The translations under genes were made by a program, and so were the position numbers. This document shows positions 8,431-16,129 of a stretch of DNA of 64,000 nt, piece by piece. This DNA is from an uncultured Clostridia bacterium (lineage in GTDB: Bacteria; Bacillota; Clostridia; Christensenellales; Borkfalkiaceae): positions 1 through 64,000 of the forward strand of contig CASESJ010000001.1 of the NCBI GenBank assembly GCA_949290575.1. Reading direction: 5' to 3'. A model generated the notes under the pieces. It saw only the letters and a program-made list of their open reading frames with translations. It was not told where the DNA came from and searched no databases. How positions within the stretch are numbered: position 1 is the stretch's first letter; each line of letters begins with the position of its first letter.

Positions 8431-9126
8431 ATGAAAGTTTTTGCTATAAGCGATCTGCATCTTTCGGGGCTCAAGGACAAGCCCATGGACATCTTCGGTC
8501 CGAACTGGGAAGGGCACTTCGGAAAGATAAAAAACGACTGGCTGGAAAAAGTTTCGCCCGAGGACGTCGTGCTCATCTGCGGCGACATAAGCTGGGGAAT
8601 TACTCTCGATGAGGGGCTGTACGACCTTGAAAGTTTAAAGGAACTTCCCGGCAGAAAGGTATTCATCCGCGGCAATCACGACTATTGGTGGAACGGCATA
8701 ACCAAGCTTCGCCGCGCCGCGCCCGACGACACTTTTTACTTCCTTCAGAACGACTGCGTAAAGTTTGACGACGTCGTAATCTGCGGTTCGCGCGGCTGGA
8801 CGTGCCCGGGCAGCGCGGACTATACCGAGAGGGACGAAAAGCTGTATAAGCGGGAGGCTGAGAGGTTTAAGCTCTGCTTTGCCGAAGTCGACAGAATGCG
8901 CTGCGAGGGGGACAGGCTGATAGTCATGATACACTACCCGCCCATGGGACTGAGACTGCAGCCCACGCTGTTCACGGAGATGTTTGAACAGGCACGCGCG
9001 GACAAGGTGGTATTCGGTCATCTTCACGGTGAGGCTTACTTTCCGTTCAGGCACGTAAAAAACGGCATTGAATACGTTCTCACCTCGTGCGACAAAGTCA
9101 ACTTTTCTTTGCAGAGAATTTTATAA
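8431..9126 (+). CDS. Calcineurin-like metallophosphoesterase
   Basis: This 231-residue cytoplasmic protein carries all metal-binding motifs of the calcineurin-like phosphoesterase fold: D8-x-H10 (SDLH), GDIS (51-54), GNHD (81-84), an HYPP segment at H168 and GHLH (196-199). It matches the stand-alone predicted phosphohydrolase group related to COG1768; the substrate (nucleotide, phosphoprotein or phosphodiester) is unknown. It is a single gene with no ribosome binding site. The -10 element lies so close to the ATG that the mRNA is probably leaderless. Confidence 0.85.
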   Translation: MKVFAISDLHLSGLKDKPMDIFGPNWEGHFGKIKNDWLEKVSPEDVVLICGDISWGITLDEGLYDLESLKELPGRKVFIRGNHDYWWNGITKLRRAAPDDTFYFLQNDCVKFDDVVICGSRGWTCPGSADYTERDEKLYKREAERFKLCFAEVDRMRCEGDRLIVMIHYPPMGLRLQPTLFTEMFEQARADKVVFGHLHGEAYFPFRHVKNGIEYVLTSCDKVNFSLQRIL

Positions 9127-9144
9127 AATTTTTTGTGTTTTCCC

Positions 9145-9173
9145 TTTACTTTGAATACAGTCTGTGATATACT
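9145..9173 (+). promoter_or_regulatory. Promoter of the pyr operon
   Basis: -35 TTTACT (9145-9150) and -10 TATACT (9168-9173) have a 17-bp spacer. Transcription would start near 9180, about 145 nt before pyrB, producing a leader with a short ORF and an attenuator. Confidence 0.65.
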
Positions 9174-9209
9174 CTTAAAGAAATAAAGATGTTTTTCGGC
9201 GGAAAATAA

Positions 9210-9287
9210 ATGGCTGTTTTCAAAAGACAAACAACTTCACATAAGGCAACATTGCAGGCGGATAAATTACCAATTAAAATTTGGTAA
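9210..9287 (+). CDS. Candidate pyr leader peptide, 25 residues
   Basis: A 25-codon ORF begins at ATG 9210 behind a weak GGCGGA site and ends at TAA 9285-9287, inside the 3' arm of the attenuator stem. A ribosome translating it would melt the terminator hairpin. This is the geometry of the Escherichia coli pyrBI leader, where low UTP stalls RNA polymerase, lets the ribosome catch up and prevents termination. A U-run (GTTTTTC, 9191-9197) lies early in the leader. Expression of the peptide itself is unproven. Confidence 0.45.
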   Translation: MAVFKRQTTSHKATLQADKLPIKIW

Positions 9288-9303
9288 TGTTTCCGCTTTT
9301 TTT
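9258..9303 (+). terminator. pyr attenuator
   Basis: An imperfect hairpin (GCGGA, TTACCAA against TTGGTAA, TCCGC) followed by seven T residues lies inside the leader, 21 bp before the pyrB start. It is placed to stop transcription before the operon unless disrupted. No PyrR-binding loop was recognised. Confidence 0.7.
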
Positions 9304-9323
9304 AATATTCAAAGGGAACACAC

Positions 9324-10253
9324 ATGTTGAATTCAAAAGATTTGTTGGGACTGAGAAACCTTTCGGCGGAGGAGATATCGAGCATACTTTCTCTCGCCGC
9401 CGACTACAAGAAGAAAGTGCTTGCGGGCAAGAAGAAGTTCGACCTGCTTTCGGGCAGAACGCTCGTCACGCTGTTCTATGAAAACAGCACCCGCACGCGC
9501 ACCTCGTTCGAGCTTGCGGGCAAGCTGCTCGGCGCGCACGAGGTAAACATTTCCGCCTCGTCGAGTTCGGTTCAGAAGGGCGAAACGCTCATTGATACGG
9601 GCAAGACGCTCGACGCGCTTTCTACAGATTTCATCGCCATACGCCACCCCATGGCGGGCGCGCCTCACCTTCTTGCAAAGACGGTAAAAGCATCCGTCCT
9701 CAACGGCGGCGACGGCATGAACGAGCACCCCACTCAGGCACTTCTGGATATGCTTACGCTCAAGGAGGAGTTCGGCGGGCTCAAGGGGCTCAAAGTTGCC
9801 ATCCTCGGCGACATCAAGCACAGCCGCGTGGCAAAGTCCAACGCATTCGGACTTAAGAAGATGGGCGCGGAAGTGTGGGTGTACGCGCCTAAGACGCTCA
9901 TTCCTTCGGAGTTCGAAAAACTCGGCGCGCACGTCGCTCACTCCCGCGAAGAGGCGATAGAGGGAGCAAACGCCGTAATGGGACTGAGAATACAGTTAGA
10001 GCGTCAGTCGGGCGGACTTTTCCCTTCGCTTTCGGAGTACTCGACGTTCTACGGCGTCAAGGACGAACTTCTCAAGGGCGCGGCAAAGGGAGCAATCATA
10101 CTTCACCCCGGTCCCGTAAACCGCGGCATAGAGCTCACGCCCTCGCTCATTGACGGCGCGAACAGCCGCATAGAAAGTCAGGTCACTTCGGGTCTGTGCG
10201 TGCGTATGGCTGCGCTCACCCTTCTCAACGAATACAGGGAGAAACACGCATAA
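9324..10253 (+). CDS. pyrB: Aspartate carbamoyltransferase catalytic subunit
   Basis: This 309-residue enzyme makes N-carbamoyl-aspartate from carbamoyl phosphate and aspartate, the second step of pyrimidine synthesis. The carbamoyl-phosphate loop STRTRT is at 55-60, HPTQ at 135-138, and HPGPVNRG lies near the C-terminus. It is the first gene of the pyrBCFKDE operon. No pyrI regulatory subunit gene follows, so the enzyme is probably the unregulated trimeric type, with control at the attenuator. Its stop overlaps the pyrC start. Confidence 0.97.
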   Translation: MLNSKDLLGLRNLSAEEISSILSLAADYKKKVLAGKKKFDLLSGRTLVTLFYENSTRTRTSFELAGKLLGAHEVNISASSSSVQKGETLIDTGKTLDALSTDFIAIRHPMAGAPHLLAKTVKASVLNGGDGMNEHPTQALLDMLTLKEEFGGLKGLKVAILGDIKHSRVAKSNAFGLKKMGAEVWVYAPKTLIPSEFEKLGAHVAHSREEAIEGANAVMGLRIQLERQSGGLFPSLSEYSTFYGVKDELLKGAAKGAIILHPGPVNRGIELTPSLIDGANSRIESQVTSGLCVRMAALTLLNEYREKHA

Positions 10254-11521
10254 TGAAAACTCTTATAAAAAACGGCAGCGTCGTTTTGAAAGACGCCGTA
10301 AAAAAATGCGATATTCTTATAGAAGATGATAAAATTTCCGCGATAGGAAAGGACCTCGGCAATGCGGATAAGGTAATAGACGCGTCGGGCAAGACGGTAA
10401 TTCCGGGAATTATCGACATGCACGTTCACCTGCGCGAACCGGGTTTCGAGGGCAAGGAAGACATTGCCTCGGGCTCGCTCGCGGCTGTTGCGGGCGGCGT
10501 TACGCAGGTCTGCTGCATGCCCAACACCAATCCAGTGTGCGACAACGCGGTTGTTGTAAGATATATCAAAGAGAGAGCAAAGGAAGTCGGGCTCTGTAAG
10601 GTTCACCCCATAGGCGCGATAACCAAAGGCGAGCAGGGCGAAAGCCTTGCCGATATAGGCAAAATGGCAAAGGCTGGCGCAGTCGCCCTTTCGGACGACG
10701 GCAGGTCGGTAATGAACTCCAACATAATGCGCCTTGCAATGGAATATGCCTCCGACTTCAACTTAAAGTGCCTCTGCCACTGCGAAGATTTAACTCTTGT
10801 CGACGGCGGCGTCGTCAACGAGGGGTACAACTCGACGCTGTGCGGGCTCAAAGGTCAGCTCCGCGCGGTTGAAGATATAATGATTTGCCGCGACATCTGC
10901 CTTTCTCAGAGCCTGGATATTCCCGTGCACATCTGCCACGTTTCGACCTATTCGGGCGTAGAGATTATAAGGGACGCCAAAAGGCGCGGCGTAAAGGTGA
11001 CGGCGGAGACCTGTCCGCACTACTTCATACTTACGGACGACATAATCACCGACTTCGACACCTATACGAAGGTCAGCCCTCCCGTCAGGGAAGACAGGGA
11101 CAGAAAGGCGATAATAGAAGGGCTCAAGGACGGCACGCTCGACTGCATAGTCACCGACCACGCGCCCCATTCAAAGAAGGATAAAGAGGTTGAATACAAC
11201 CTTGCCGCATTCGGCATGAGCGGAATAGAGACGAGCTTCGCGCTCAGCTATACCTATCTTGTAAAGAGCGGAGCAATGACGCTGCCCGAGCTTATGGAAA
11301 AAATGAGCTATAACCCCGCAAAGACTTTAGGTCTCGAGGGCGGCGAAATAAAGGAGGGCGGCGTGGCAGACCTTGTCATAGTCGACCTCGAACAGAGTTA
11401 CGAAATCGACGGCGAAAAGTTCCTTTCCAAGGGCAAGAACACGCCGTTCAACGGCTATAAAGTGTACGGCAAGGTGTGCGCAACGCTTGTAGACGGACAA
11501 ATAAAATACGAAAACAAATAA
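10253..11521 (+). CDS. pyrC: Dihydroorotase
   Basis: This 422-residue zinc amidohydrolase cyclises carbamoyl-aspartate to dihydroorotate. The metal motif DMHVHLREPG (H57, H59) and the late VTDHAPH motif place it in the class I dihydroorotases. The start at 10253 overlaps the pyrB stop (TAATG), which favours coupling and rules out the longer upstream frame. The operon order, with the second and third pathway enzymes first, matches many clostridial pyr clusters. Confidence 0.96.
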   Translation: MKTLIKNGSVVLKDAVKKCDILIEDDKISAIGKDLGNADKVIDASGKTVIPGIIDMHVHLREPGFEGKEDIASGSLAAVAGGVTQVCCMPNTNPVCDNAVVVRYIKERAKEVGLCKVHPIGAITKGEQGESLADIGKMAKAGAVALSDDGRSVMNSNIMRLAMEYASDFNLKCLCHCEDLTLVDGGVVNEGYNSTLCGLKGQLRAVEDIMICRDICLSQSLDIPVHICHVSTYSGVEIIRDAKRRGVKVTAETCPHYFILTDDIITDFDTYTKVSPPVREDRDRKAIIEGLKDGTLDCIVTDHAPHSKKDKEVEYNLAAFGMSGIETSFALSYTYLVKSGAMTLPELMEKMSYNPAKTLGLEGGEIKEGGVADLVIVDLEQSYEIDGEKFLSKGKNTPFNGYKVYGKVCATLVDGQIKYENK

Positions 11522-11535
11522 GAGGGAATATAAAA

Positions 11536-12450
11536 ATGATAGACAATCTTATTGACAGAATAATTGAAATGCAGAACCCCACGTGCGTGGGACTTGACAC
11601 GGACTTCAATTACCTTCCCGAGGAAATGCGCGAAGGCATGGCGACGTTCGAGGGCGTGGCTGAAAAGATTATCGAGTTCAACATGAACATAATCGATAAG
11701 GTGTGCGACATCGTGCCCGCGGTCAAAATTCAGGTTGCGTACTATGAAATGTACGGCTTTGAGGGACTTCGCGCCTTCGACTACACCGTAAACTACGCAA
11801 ACGGCAGAGGCATGTACGTAATAGCCGACTGCAAGCGCAACGACATAGGTTCCACGGCGGGCTGCTATTCCAAGGCGTATCTCGGAGCTACGGACATCAA
11901 CGGCAAAAAGACCAAGGCATTCCCCGCAGATATGCTGACGGTCAACGGTTATCTGGGCACGGACGGCATCTCGCCTTTCGTTGAAGATTGCAAACATAAC
12001 GATAAGGGCATCTTCGTGCTCGTAAAGACGTCCAACCCCTCGTCGGGCGAACTTCAGAACCTCAGGCTCGAAAACGGACAGTTCCTCTATGAGAGAATGG
12101 GCGACCTCGTCGCCGAGTGGGGCAAGGATACCATAGGCAAGTACGGCTATTCGGATGTAGGCGCGGTAGTTGGCGCAACTCATCCCGAGGAGGCGGAAAG
12201 ACTGCGCAAGCAGCTCAAAAATACATTCTTCCTCATTCCCGGCTACGGCGCGCAGGGCGGAAACGCTCAGATGCTCAAGTGTTGCTTTGACGAGCGCGGT
12301 CTGGGCGGCATAGTCAACAATTCGCGCGGAATAATCTGCGCGTATAAAAAGCCGCAGTACAGCGGCATGGGATACGCCGAGGCGGCAAGAGCTGCCTGCA
12401 TAGACATGCAGCAGGATTTGCAGTCGGCAATCGGCAAGATGGGCAGATAA
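11536..12450 (+). CDS. pyrF: Orotidine 5'-phosphate decarboxylase, type 2
   Basis: This 304-residue enzyme removes CO2 from OMP to give UMP, the last step. The catalytic loop appears as VIADCKRNDIGSTA. The length and the extra insertions (for example KTSNPSSGELQN) mark the longer type 2 family rather than the 230-residue type 1. An AGAGGGA site precedes the ATG at 11536. It lies 14 bp after pyrC and overlaps pyrK by the TAATG junction. Confidence 0.95.
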   Translation: MIDNLIDRIIEMQNPTCVGLDTDFNYLPEEMREGMATFEGVAEKIIEFNMNIIDKVCDIVPAVKIQVAYYEMYGFEGLRAFDYTVNYANGRGMYVIADCKRNDIGSTAGCYSKAYLGATDINGKKTKAFPADMLTVNGYLGTDGISPFVEDCKHNDKGIFVLVKTSNPSSGELQNLRLENGQFLYERMGDLVAEWGKDTIGKYGYSDVGAVVGATHPEEAERLRKQLKNTFFLIPGYGAQGGNAQMLKCCFDERGLGGIVNNSRGIICAYKKPQYSGMGYAEAARAACIDMQQDLQSAIGKMGR

Positions 12451-13211
12451 TGAAAGAATTAAAGGCAAAAGTTAAATCGAACGAGTGCATAGCGCAGGGT
12501 ATCTGCGCTATGACTTTAACGCTCCCCGAAGAGGTCGCAGTGCGCGGCGGACAGTTTCTCAATATATCCACGGGCAACAAGGCAAAGCTTTTAAAGCGTC
12601 CCTTCGGCATAATGAGAAAGGACGGCGCGGACGTCACTTTCTGCTATCAGATAAAGGGTGAGGGTACGGAGTGCCTCGCCGCGGCAAAGGTCGGCGACGA
12701 GCTGGACGTACTTCTTCCGCTCGGCAACGGATTTGTCATACCCGACGACGTAAAAACTGTCGCCGTAATCGGCGGCGGAGTGGGTATTTTCCCTCTTTTA
12801 TCCGTAATAGAGAGCGTAAAGGGCAAGGACTATTATTCATACATAGGTTTCCGCGGCAAGCAGTTCGCCTGCCTCACGGAAGATTTCAAAAGAGCCTCAA
12901 AGTATCTCAAAATAGTCACAGACGACGGCAGCATAGGCGAAAAGACCAACGCAGTCGCTGCGTTTATGGCGGAAAGGGACAAAGTAAGGGCGGATATGAT
13001 AATCGCCTGCGGACCTCCCGTAATGCTTCGCGCGCTCAAGGCTCAGCTCAAGGAAAAGGGCATAACCACGCCCTGCCTCGTCTCGCTCGAAGAGAGAATG
13101 GGCTGCGGCATAGGCGCGTGCCTCGTTTGCGTATGCAAAAAGAGCGACGGAGCAAATGCCCGCGTGTGCAAGGACGGACCTGTTTTCAGTATAGACGAGG
13201 TGCAGTTATAA
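12450..13211 (+). CDS. pyrK: Dihydroorotate dehydrogenase B, electron-transfer subunit
   Basis: This 253-residue FAD/[2Fe-2S] subunit passes electrons from dihydroorotate oxidation to NAD+. The N-terminal half is a ferredoxin-reductase-like FAD domain (LLKRPFGIM). The middle contains the nucleotide-binding GGGVGIFPL. The C-terminus has the cysteine cluster CGIGACLVCVC plus a later Cys for the iron-sulfur centre. It overlaps pyrF and pyrD by single TAATG junctions, so subunit ratios are probably coupled. Confidence 0.95.
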   Translation: MKELKAKVKSNECIAQGICAMTLTLPEEVAVRGGQFLNISTGNKAKLLKRPFGIMRKDGADVTFCYQIKGEGTECLAAAKVGDELDVLLPLGNGFVIPDDVKTVAVIGGGVGIFPLLSVIESVKGKDYYSYIGFRGKQFACLTEDFKRASKYLKIVTDDGSIGEKTNAVAAFMAERDKVRADMIIACGPPVMLRALKAQLKEKGITTPCLVSLEERMGCGIGACLVCVCKKSDGANARVCKDGPVFSIDEVQL

Positions 13212-14122
13212 TGGCGAATTTATCGGTTGAAATCTGCGGAGTAAAGTTCAGAAATCCCGTAATTGCGGCGAGCGGAACATACGGCTTCGGCAGGGAATTT
13301 GACGAAGTTTACGACATATCTCAGATAGGCGGAATTTCCACAAAGGGTCTGACGGTCGAACCCCGCCTCGGCAATCCCGTCCCGAGAATAGCCGAGGGCG
13401 ACAGCGTTATTTTGAACGCCGTCGGGCTGCAGAACCCGGGAGTTGAAAAATTCATAAGGGACGATCTGGACTTCTTAAAGAGCAAAGGCATTGTCATAAT
13501 CGCCAACGTCGCAGGCAGAACGCTCGAAGATTACGCGGCAATCTGCAAGCGTCTTGACGGACTTGTCGACATGGTCGAGCTCAACATTTCCTGCCCCAAC
13601 GTGCGTGCGGGCGGCATGGCTTTGGGCATTAAACCCGAAAACATCAGGGAAGTCACTTCCATAACCAAGGAACAGCTCAAAAAGACGCCCCTGATTGTAA
13701 AACTTTCGCCCAATGTCGAAAGCATACCCGTAAATGCGCAGGCTGCGCAGTCAGGCGGAGCCGACTGCATTTCTCTCGTCAACACCTTCACGGGAATGGT
13801 CATTGATATCGAAAGGCGCAAGCCGATAATTGCCAACAACACGGGCGGCGTTTCGGGCGCGGGCATAAAGCCCATTGCCCTTCGCATGGTCTACGAGGCG
13901 GCTCACGCCGTAAAAATTCCCGTAATCGGCATGGGCGGCATCTCTTCGGGCACGGATGCGATAGAATTTATGATGGCGGGCGCAAAGGCTGTTCAGGTGG
14001 GAACGGCAAACTTCACGCGCGCCGACGCAATGCCCGTTATTATAAAGGAAATGAACGACTGGCTCGATAAGCACGGCATAGACAGCGTAAACGATATCGT
14101 CGATACGCTCACACTCAACTGA
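13211..14122 (+). CDS. pyrD: Dihydroorotate dehydrogenase B, catalytic subunit
   Basis: This 303-residue FMN enzyme is of the class 1B type that works with PyrK and NAD+. Visible family features are ASGTYGFG, NAVGLQNPG, the catalytic loop NISCPNVRAGG (with the active-site Cys) and GMGGISSG for FMN phosphate binding. The start at 13211 overlaps the pyrK stop; a longer frame reading back into pyrK is a shadow. The PyrK-PyrD pair is typical of anaerobic Firmicutes. Confidence 0.96.
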   Translation: MANLSVEICGVKFRNPVIAASGTYGFGREFDEVYDISQIGGISTKGLTVEPRLGNPVPRIAEGDSVILNAVGLQNPGVEKFIRDDLDFLKSKGIVIIANVAGRTLEDYAAICKRLDGLVDMVELNISCPNVRAGGMALGIKPENIREVTSITKEQLKKTPLIVKLSPNVESIPVNAQAAQSGGADCISLVNTFTGMVIDIERRKPIIANNTGGVSGAGIKPIALRMVYEAAHAVKIPVIGMGGISSGTDAIEFMMAGAKAVQVGTANFTRADAMPVIIKEMNDWLDKHGIDSVNDIVDTLTLN

Positions 14123-14146
14123 AAAAATAAAGAGAGGTAAATATTT

Positions 14147-14809
14147 ATGGCTCTTACTTATAAACAGCAATTCATAAAATTCATGGTAGAAAGCGGCGTT
14201 CTGAAATTCGGCAGTTTCACATTAAAGAGCGGCAGAATTGCGCCCTACTTCATCAACACGGGTAACTATAAGACGGGCGCGCAGCTTGCAAAGCTCGGCG
14301 AATACTATGCCGCATGCATAGCAGAGAACAAGGTTGAGGCGCAGACATTGGTCGGTCCTGCCTACAAGGGCATACCCCTTGCCGTAACGACGGCGGTCGC
14401 GCTCTACAACAATCACGGCATAGACATGAGCTATTGCTTTGACAGAAAAGAGGTCAAAGACCACGGCGAAGGCGGACTTTTTGTAGGCAAGCAGTTGGAG
14501 GACGGCGAAAAAGTGCTCATCGTCGAGGACGTAATGACGAGCGGCAAGGCACTCAGGGAAATTCTTCCCAAGCTTGAGGCTGAGGCAAAGACAGAGGTCG
14601 CCGGCATGGTCATCTCCGTCGACAGAATGGAAAAGGGTCTCAATTCCGACCTCTCCGCCGTACAGGAAGTATACCGCGATTTCGGTATAAAAGTGTATGC
14701 AATCGTCACGATGTCCGATATAATAAAGGCAATCGAAGACGGAATTATAGAGGGTAAGGAATTCCTTGAAAGTATGTACGCATACCGTAAACAGTACGGA
14801 GTTGACTGA
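14147..14809 (+). CDS. pyrE: Orotate phosphoribosyltransferase
   Basis: This 220-residue enzyme joins orotate and PRPP to form OMP. The PRPP-binding signature VLIVEDVMTSGKA is near residues 122-135, and the N-terminal FGSFTLKSGRIAPYF orotate-site segment is present. It is the last gene of the operon, behind an AGAGAGGT ribosome site, and is followed by a strong terminator. carAB, pyrR and a uracil permease are not in this operon and must be elsewhere if present. Confidence 0.96.
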   Translation: MALTYKQQFIKFMVESGVLKFGSFTLKSGRIAPYFINTGNYKTGAQLAKLGEYYAACIAENKVEAQTLVGPAYKGIPLAVTTAVALYNNHGIDMSYCFDRKEVKDHGEGGLFVGKQLEDGEKVLIVEDVMTSGKALREILPKLEAEAKTEVAGMVISVDRMEKGLNSDLSAVQEVYRDFGIKVYAIVTMSDIIKAIEDGIIEGKEFLESMYAYRKQYGVD

Positions 14810-14826
14810 ATAACATAAAAAATATC

Positions 14827-14862
14827 GCCCGCCCGCTTTAAAAAAGCGGGCGGGCTGTTTTT
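14827..14862. terminator. Bidirectional terminator between pyrE and the deacetylase gene
   Basis: A 13-bp stem (14827-14839 with 14843-14855) has flanking T- and A-runs. It ends the pyr operon and also abuts the stop of the convergent deacetylase gene. Confidence 0.85.
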
Positions 14863-15562
14863 AAAATGTGCAGAAGGCGTAGCCGTTTATGCGGTAATAA
14901 GAAATTAGGTCTTCGAGAACCGAAGCGGTCATGGTTTTTGTAGTGCTGTCGTGACATAAAAGCACAATGTTGTTGACGTCGGACGGCGTGCTCTTTGCCG
15001 CGTTCAGCAGTTGCGAGGCGGAGGGGTTTGAAAGTTCGGCGTCGCGCAAGGACGCGTTCCAGTCCACATATCGGTAGCCCGCGCCTGTCACGCAGTTAAT
15101 AAGTTCCTGCCTCAAGCCGTAGCTGCCGCCCGGGAAGCGGTAGATTGAACTTCTCTCGCCGGTAATTTTTTCAATCAGGTCGTTACATTTTTCTATGTCG
15201 TCAAGCAGAGCGGCGGGGTCGGCATAGATAGATTTATATTCATGAGTATAGGAGTGCACGCCTATGGTATGACCTTCACGGTGCATGCGCTCGATGATAT
15301 TTTTTCTTCTCTCCGCGCTCTTTCCCACTATAAAGAAAGTTGCCCTGACGCCGTTTAATTTAAGGGTATCGAGTATCTTAGGCGTAACCCTGTCGCTCGG
15401 ACCGTCGTCAAAAGTTAAGTAAACGCATTTTTCCATAGTATGAGTATCTGCCTGAGCCAAGGTGATGTCAGAGCGTGGCAGCATATAAAACATATTCATT
15501 ACAATGGCGGCGAACAGCAGCATAAAAGCTGTAAACGCGGTAATATTTCTGTTCATACCCAT
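14861..15562 (-). CDS. Polysaccharide deacetylase, PdaA/NodB-like
   Basis: This 233-residue exported or membrane-anchored enzyme has an N-terminal hydrophobic segment at residues 6-28. The NodB homology domain follows with TFDDGPSD (catalytic and metal Asp), HSYTH (metal His pair), RFPGGSY and a late LLCHDS. Such enzymes remove N-acetyl groups from peptidoglycan or other glycans; in spore formers PdaA makes cortex muramic lactam. The exact substrate is not determinable. No strong ribosome site is visible before either possible Met (15562 or 15556). Confidence 0.88.
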   Translation of the reverse strand: MGMNRNITAFTAFMLLFAAIVMNMFYMLPRSDITLAQADTHTMEKCVYLTFDDGPSDRVTPKILDTLKLNGVRATFFIVGKSAERRKNIIERMHREGHTIGVHSYTHEYKSIYADPAALLDDIEKCNDLIEKITGERSSIYRFPGGSYGLRQELINCVTGAGYRYVDWNASLRDAELSNPSASQLLNAAKSTPSDVNNIVLLCHDSTTKTMTASVLEDLISYYRINGYAFCTF

Positions 15563-15650
15563 ATAATGTGCATTTTTCCGTCAAATAGGCGCGCAGAAAA
15601 AAATAGTTTGCCTCGGGACATTATTTTTCTAATGGTTATCGTAAAAACGC

Positions 15651-15678
15651 TTGCATTTACAAAAAATTTTGTTATAAT
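15651..15678 (+). promoter_or_regulatory. Promoter of tRNA-Thr
   Basis: -35 TTGCAT (15651-15656) and a consensus -10 TATAAT (15673-15678) have a 16-bp spacer, about 30 bp upstream of the mature tRNA. Confidence 0.75.
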
Positions 15679-15708
15679 AGATAATGCTTTTGCAAGCAAG
15701 ACAAATAT

Positions 15709-15784
15709 GCTACTGTGGCTCAGCCGGTAGAGCAGCTGATTCGTAATCAGCAGGTCACCAGTTCGAATCTGGTCAGTAGCTCCA
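15709..15784 (+). tRNA. tRNA-Thr (anticodon CGU)
   Basis: The 76-nt gene folds into a standard cloverleaf: acceptor GCTACTG/CAGTAGC, anticodon stem GCTGA/TCAGC with loop TTCGTAA (anticodon CGT), and T arm ACCAG-TTCGAAT-CTGGT. The CCA end is encoded. It has its own promoter and a terminator directly downstream. Its last 33 bases are repeated at 15953-15985. Confidence 0.97.
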
Positions 15785-15791
15785 CAAAAAA

Positions 15792-15822
15792 GCGGAAAGG
15801 TTAACGCCTTTCCGCTTTTTTT
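15792..15822 (+). terminator. Terminator of tRNA-Thr
   Basis: Stem GCGGAAAGG/CCTTTCCGC with loop TTAACG is followed by seven T residues. Confidence 0.85.
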
Positions 15823-15876
15823 GTCGAATTGTTGTCGTATTCGAACTGTACACCCTGCTGATTAAAAAGACGGGGT

Positions 15877-15945
15877 CCCCGAAAAAGTTTTTGAAAGAGT
15901 AAACTGATAAAGAGGACAGAGTATTTCACAAAAAGTTTTTTGGGG
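15877..15945. repeat. Inverted repeat between the tRNA and its duplicated 3' end
   Basis: Bases 15877-15893 and 15929-15945 are 17-bp inverted repeats with 15 matches, starting CCCC and ending GGGG. They lie within the 168-bp segment that separates tRNA-Thr from the copy of its 3' end. No gene is supported here. Confidence 0.6.
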
Positions 15946-15952
15946 TGACAAA

Positions 15953-15985
15953 AGGTCACCAGTTCGAATCTGGTCAGTAGCTCCA
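15953..15985 (+). repeat. Exact 33-bp duplicate of the tRNA-Thr 3' end (att-like)
   Basis: This 33-bp block is identical to bases 15752-15784, covering the variable region, T arm, acceptor 3' strand and CCA. Duplicated tRNA 3' ends are the classical footprint of site-specific integration. Only 168 bp separates the two copies and no integrase is seen nearby, so this would be a remnant or a deleted element. Confidence 0.85.
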
Positions 15986-16070
15986 TTATAAGCCGTTTTG
16001 CCCAAGGCAAAACGGCTTTTTTTCATTGCAATCTAATAAATAAAAAGATAAAAAAATTTATAATTTATTA

Positions 16071-16099
16071 TTGACAATATTTATGATATTGTATATAAT
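16071..16099 (+). promoter_or_regulatory. Consensus promoter of the GntR-ABC operon
   Basis: -35 TTGACA (16071-16076) and -10 TATAAT (16094-16099) have a 17-bp spacer, a perfect sigma-A consensus. Confidence 0.85.
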
Positions 16100-16112
16100 C
16101 AATATATACAAT
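16088..16112. promoter_or_regulatory. GntR (YtrA-type) operator overlapping the -10
   Basis: A perfect inverted repeat ATTGTATATA (16088-16097), 5-bp spacer, and its complement (16103-16112) covers the -10 element. The position and symmetry fit autorepression by the GntR protein encoded next. Confidence 0.7.
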
Positions 16113-16129
16113 ATAGGAAAATTAAAACA

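Noticed and set aside
9180..9257. PyrR-binding loop in the pyr leader
   Set aside because: No match to the conserved anti-antiterminator loop could be found by eye; the visible elements fit a leader-peptide mechanism instead.
11455..12468. 337-codon minus-strand ORF over pyrF
   Set aside because: It is a shadow of pyrF on the opposite strand, caused by the codon bias of the region.
15801..16010. Minus-strand ORF of 69 codons across the tRNA duplicate
   Set aside because: Its middle is only the translation of the copied tRNA 3' end and terminator sequence; there is no ribosome site and no recognisable protein.
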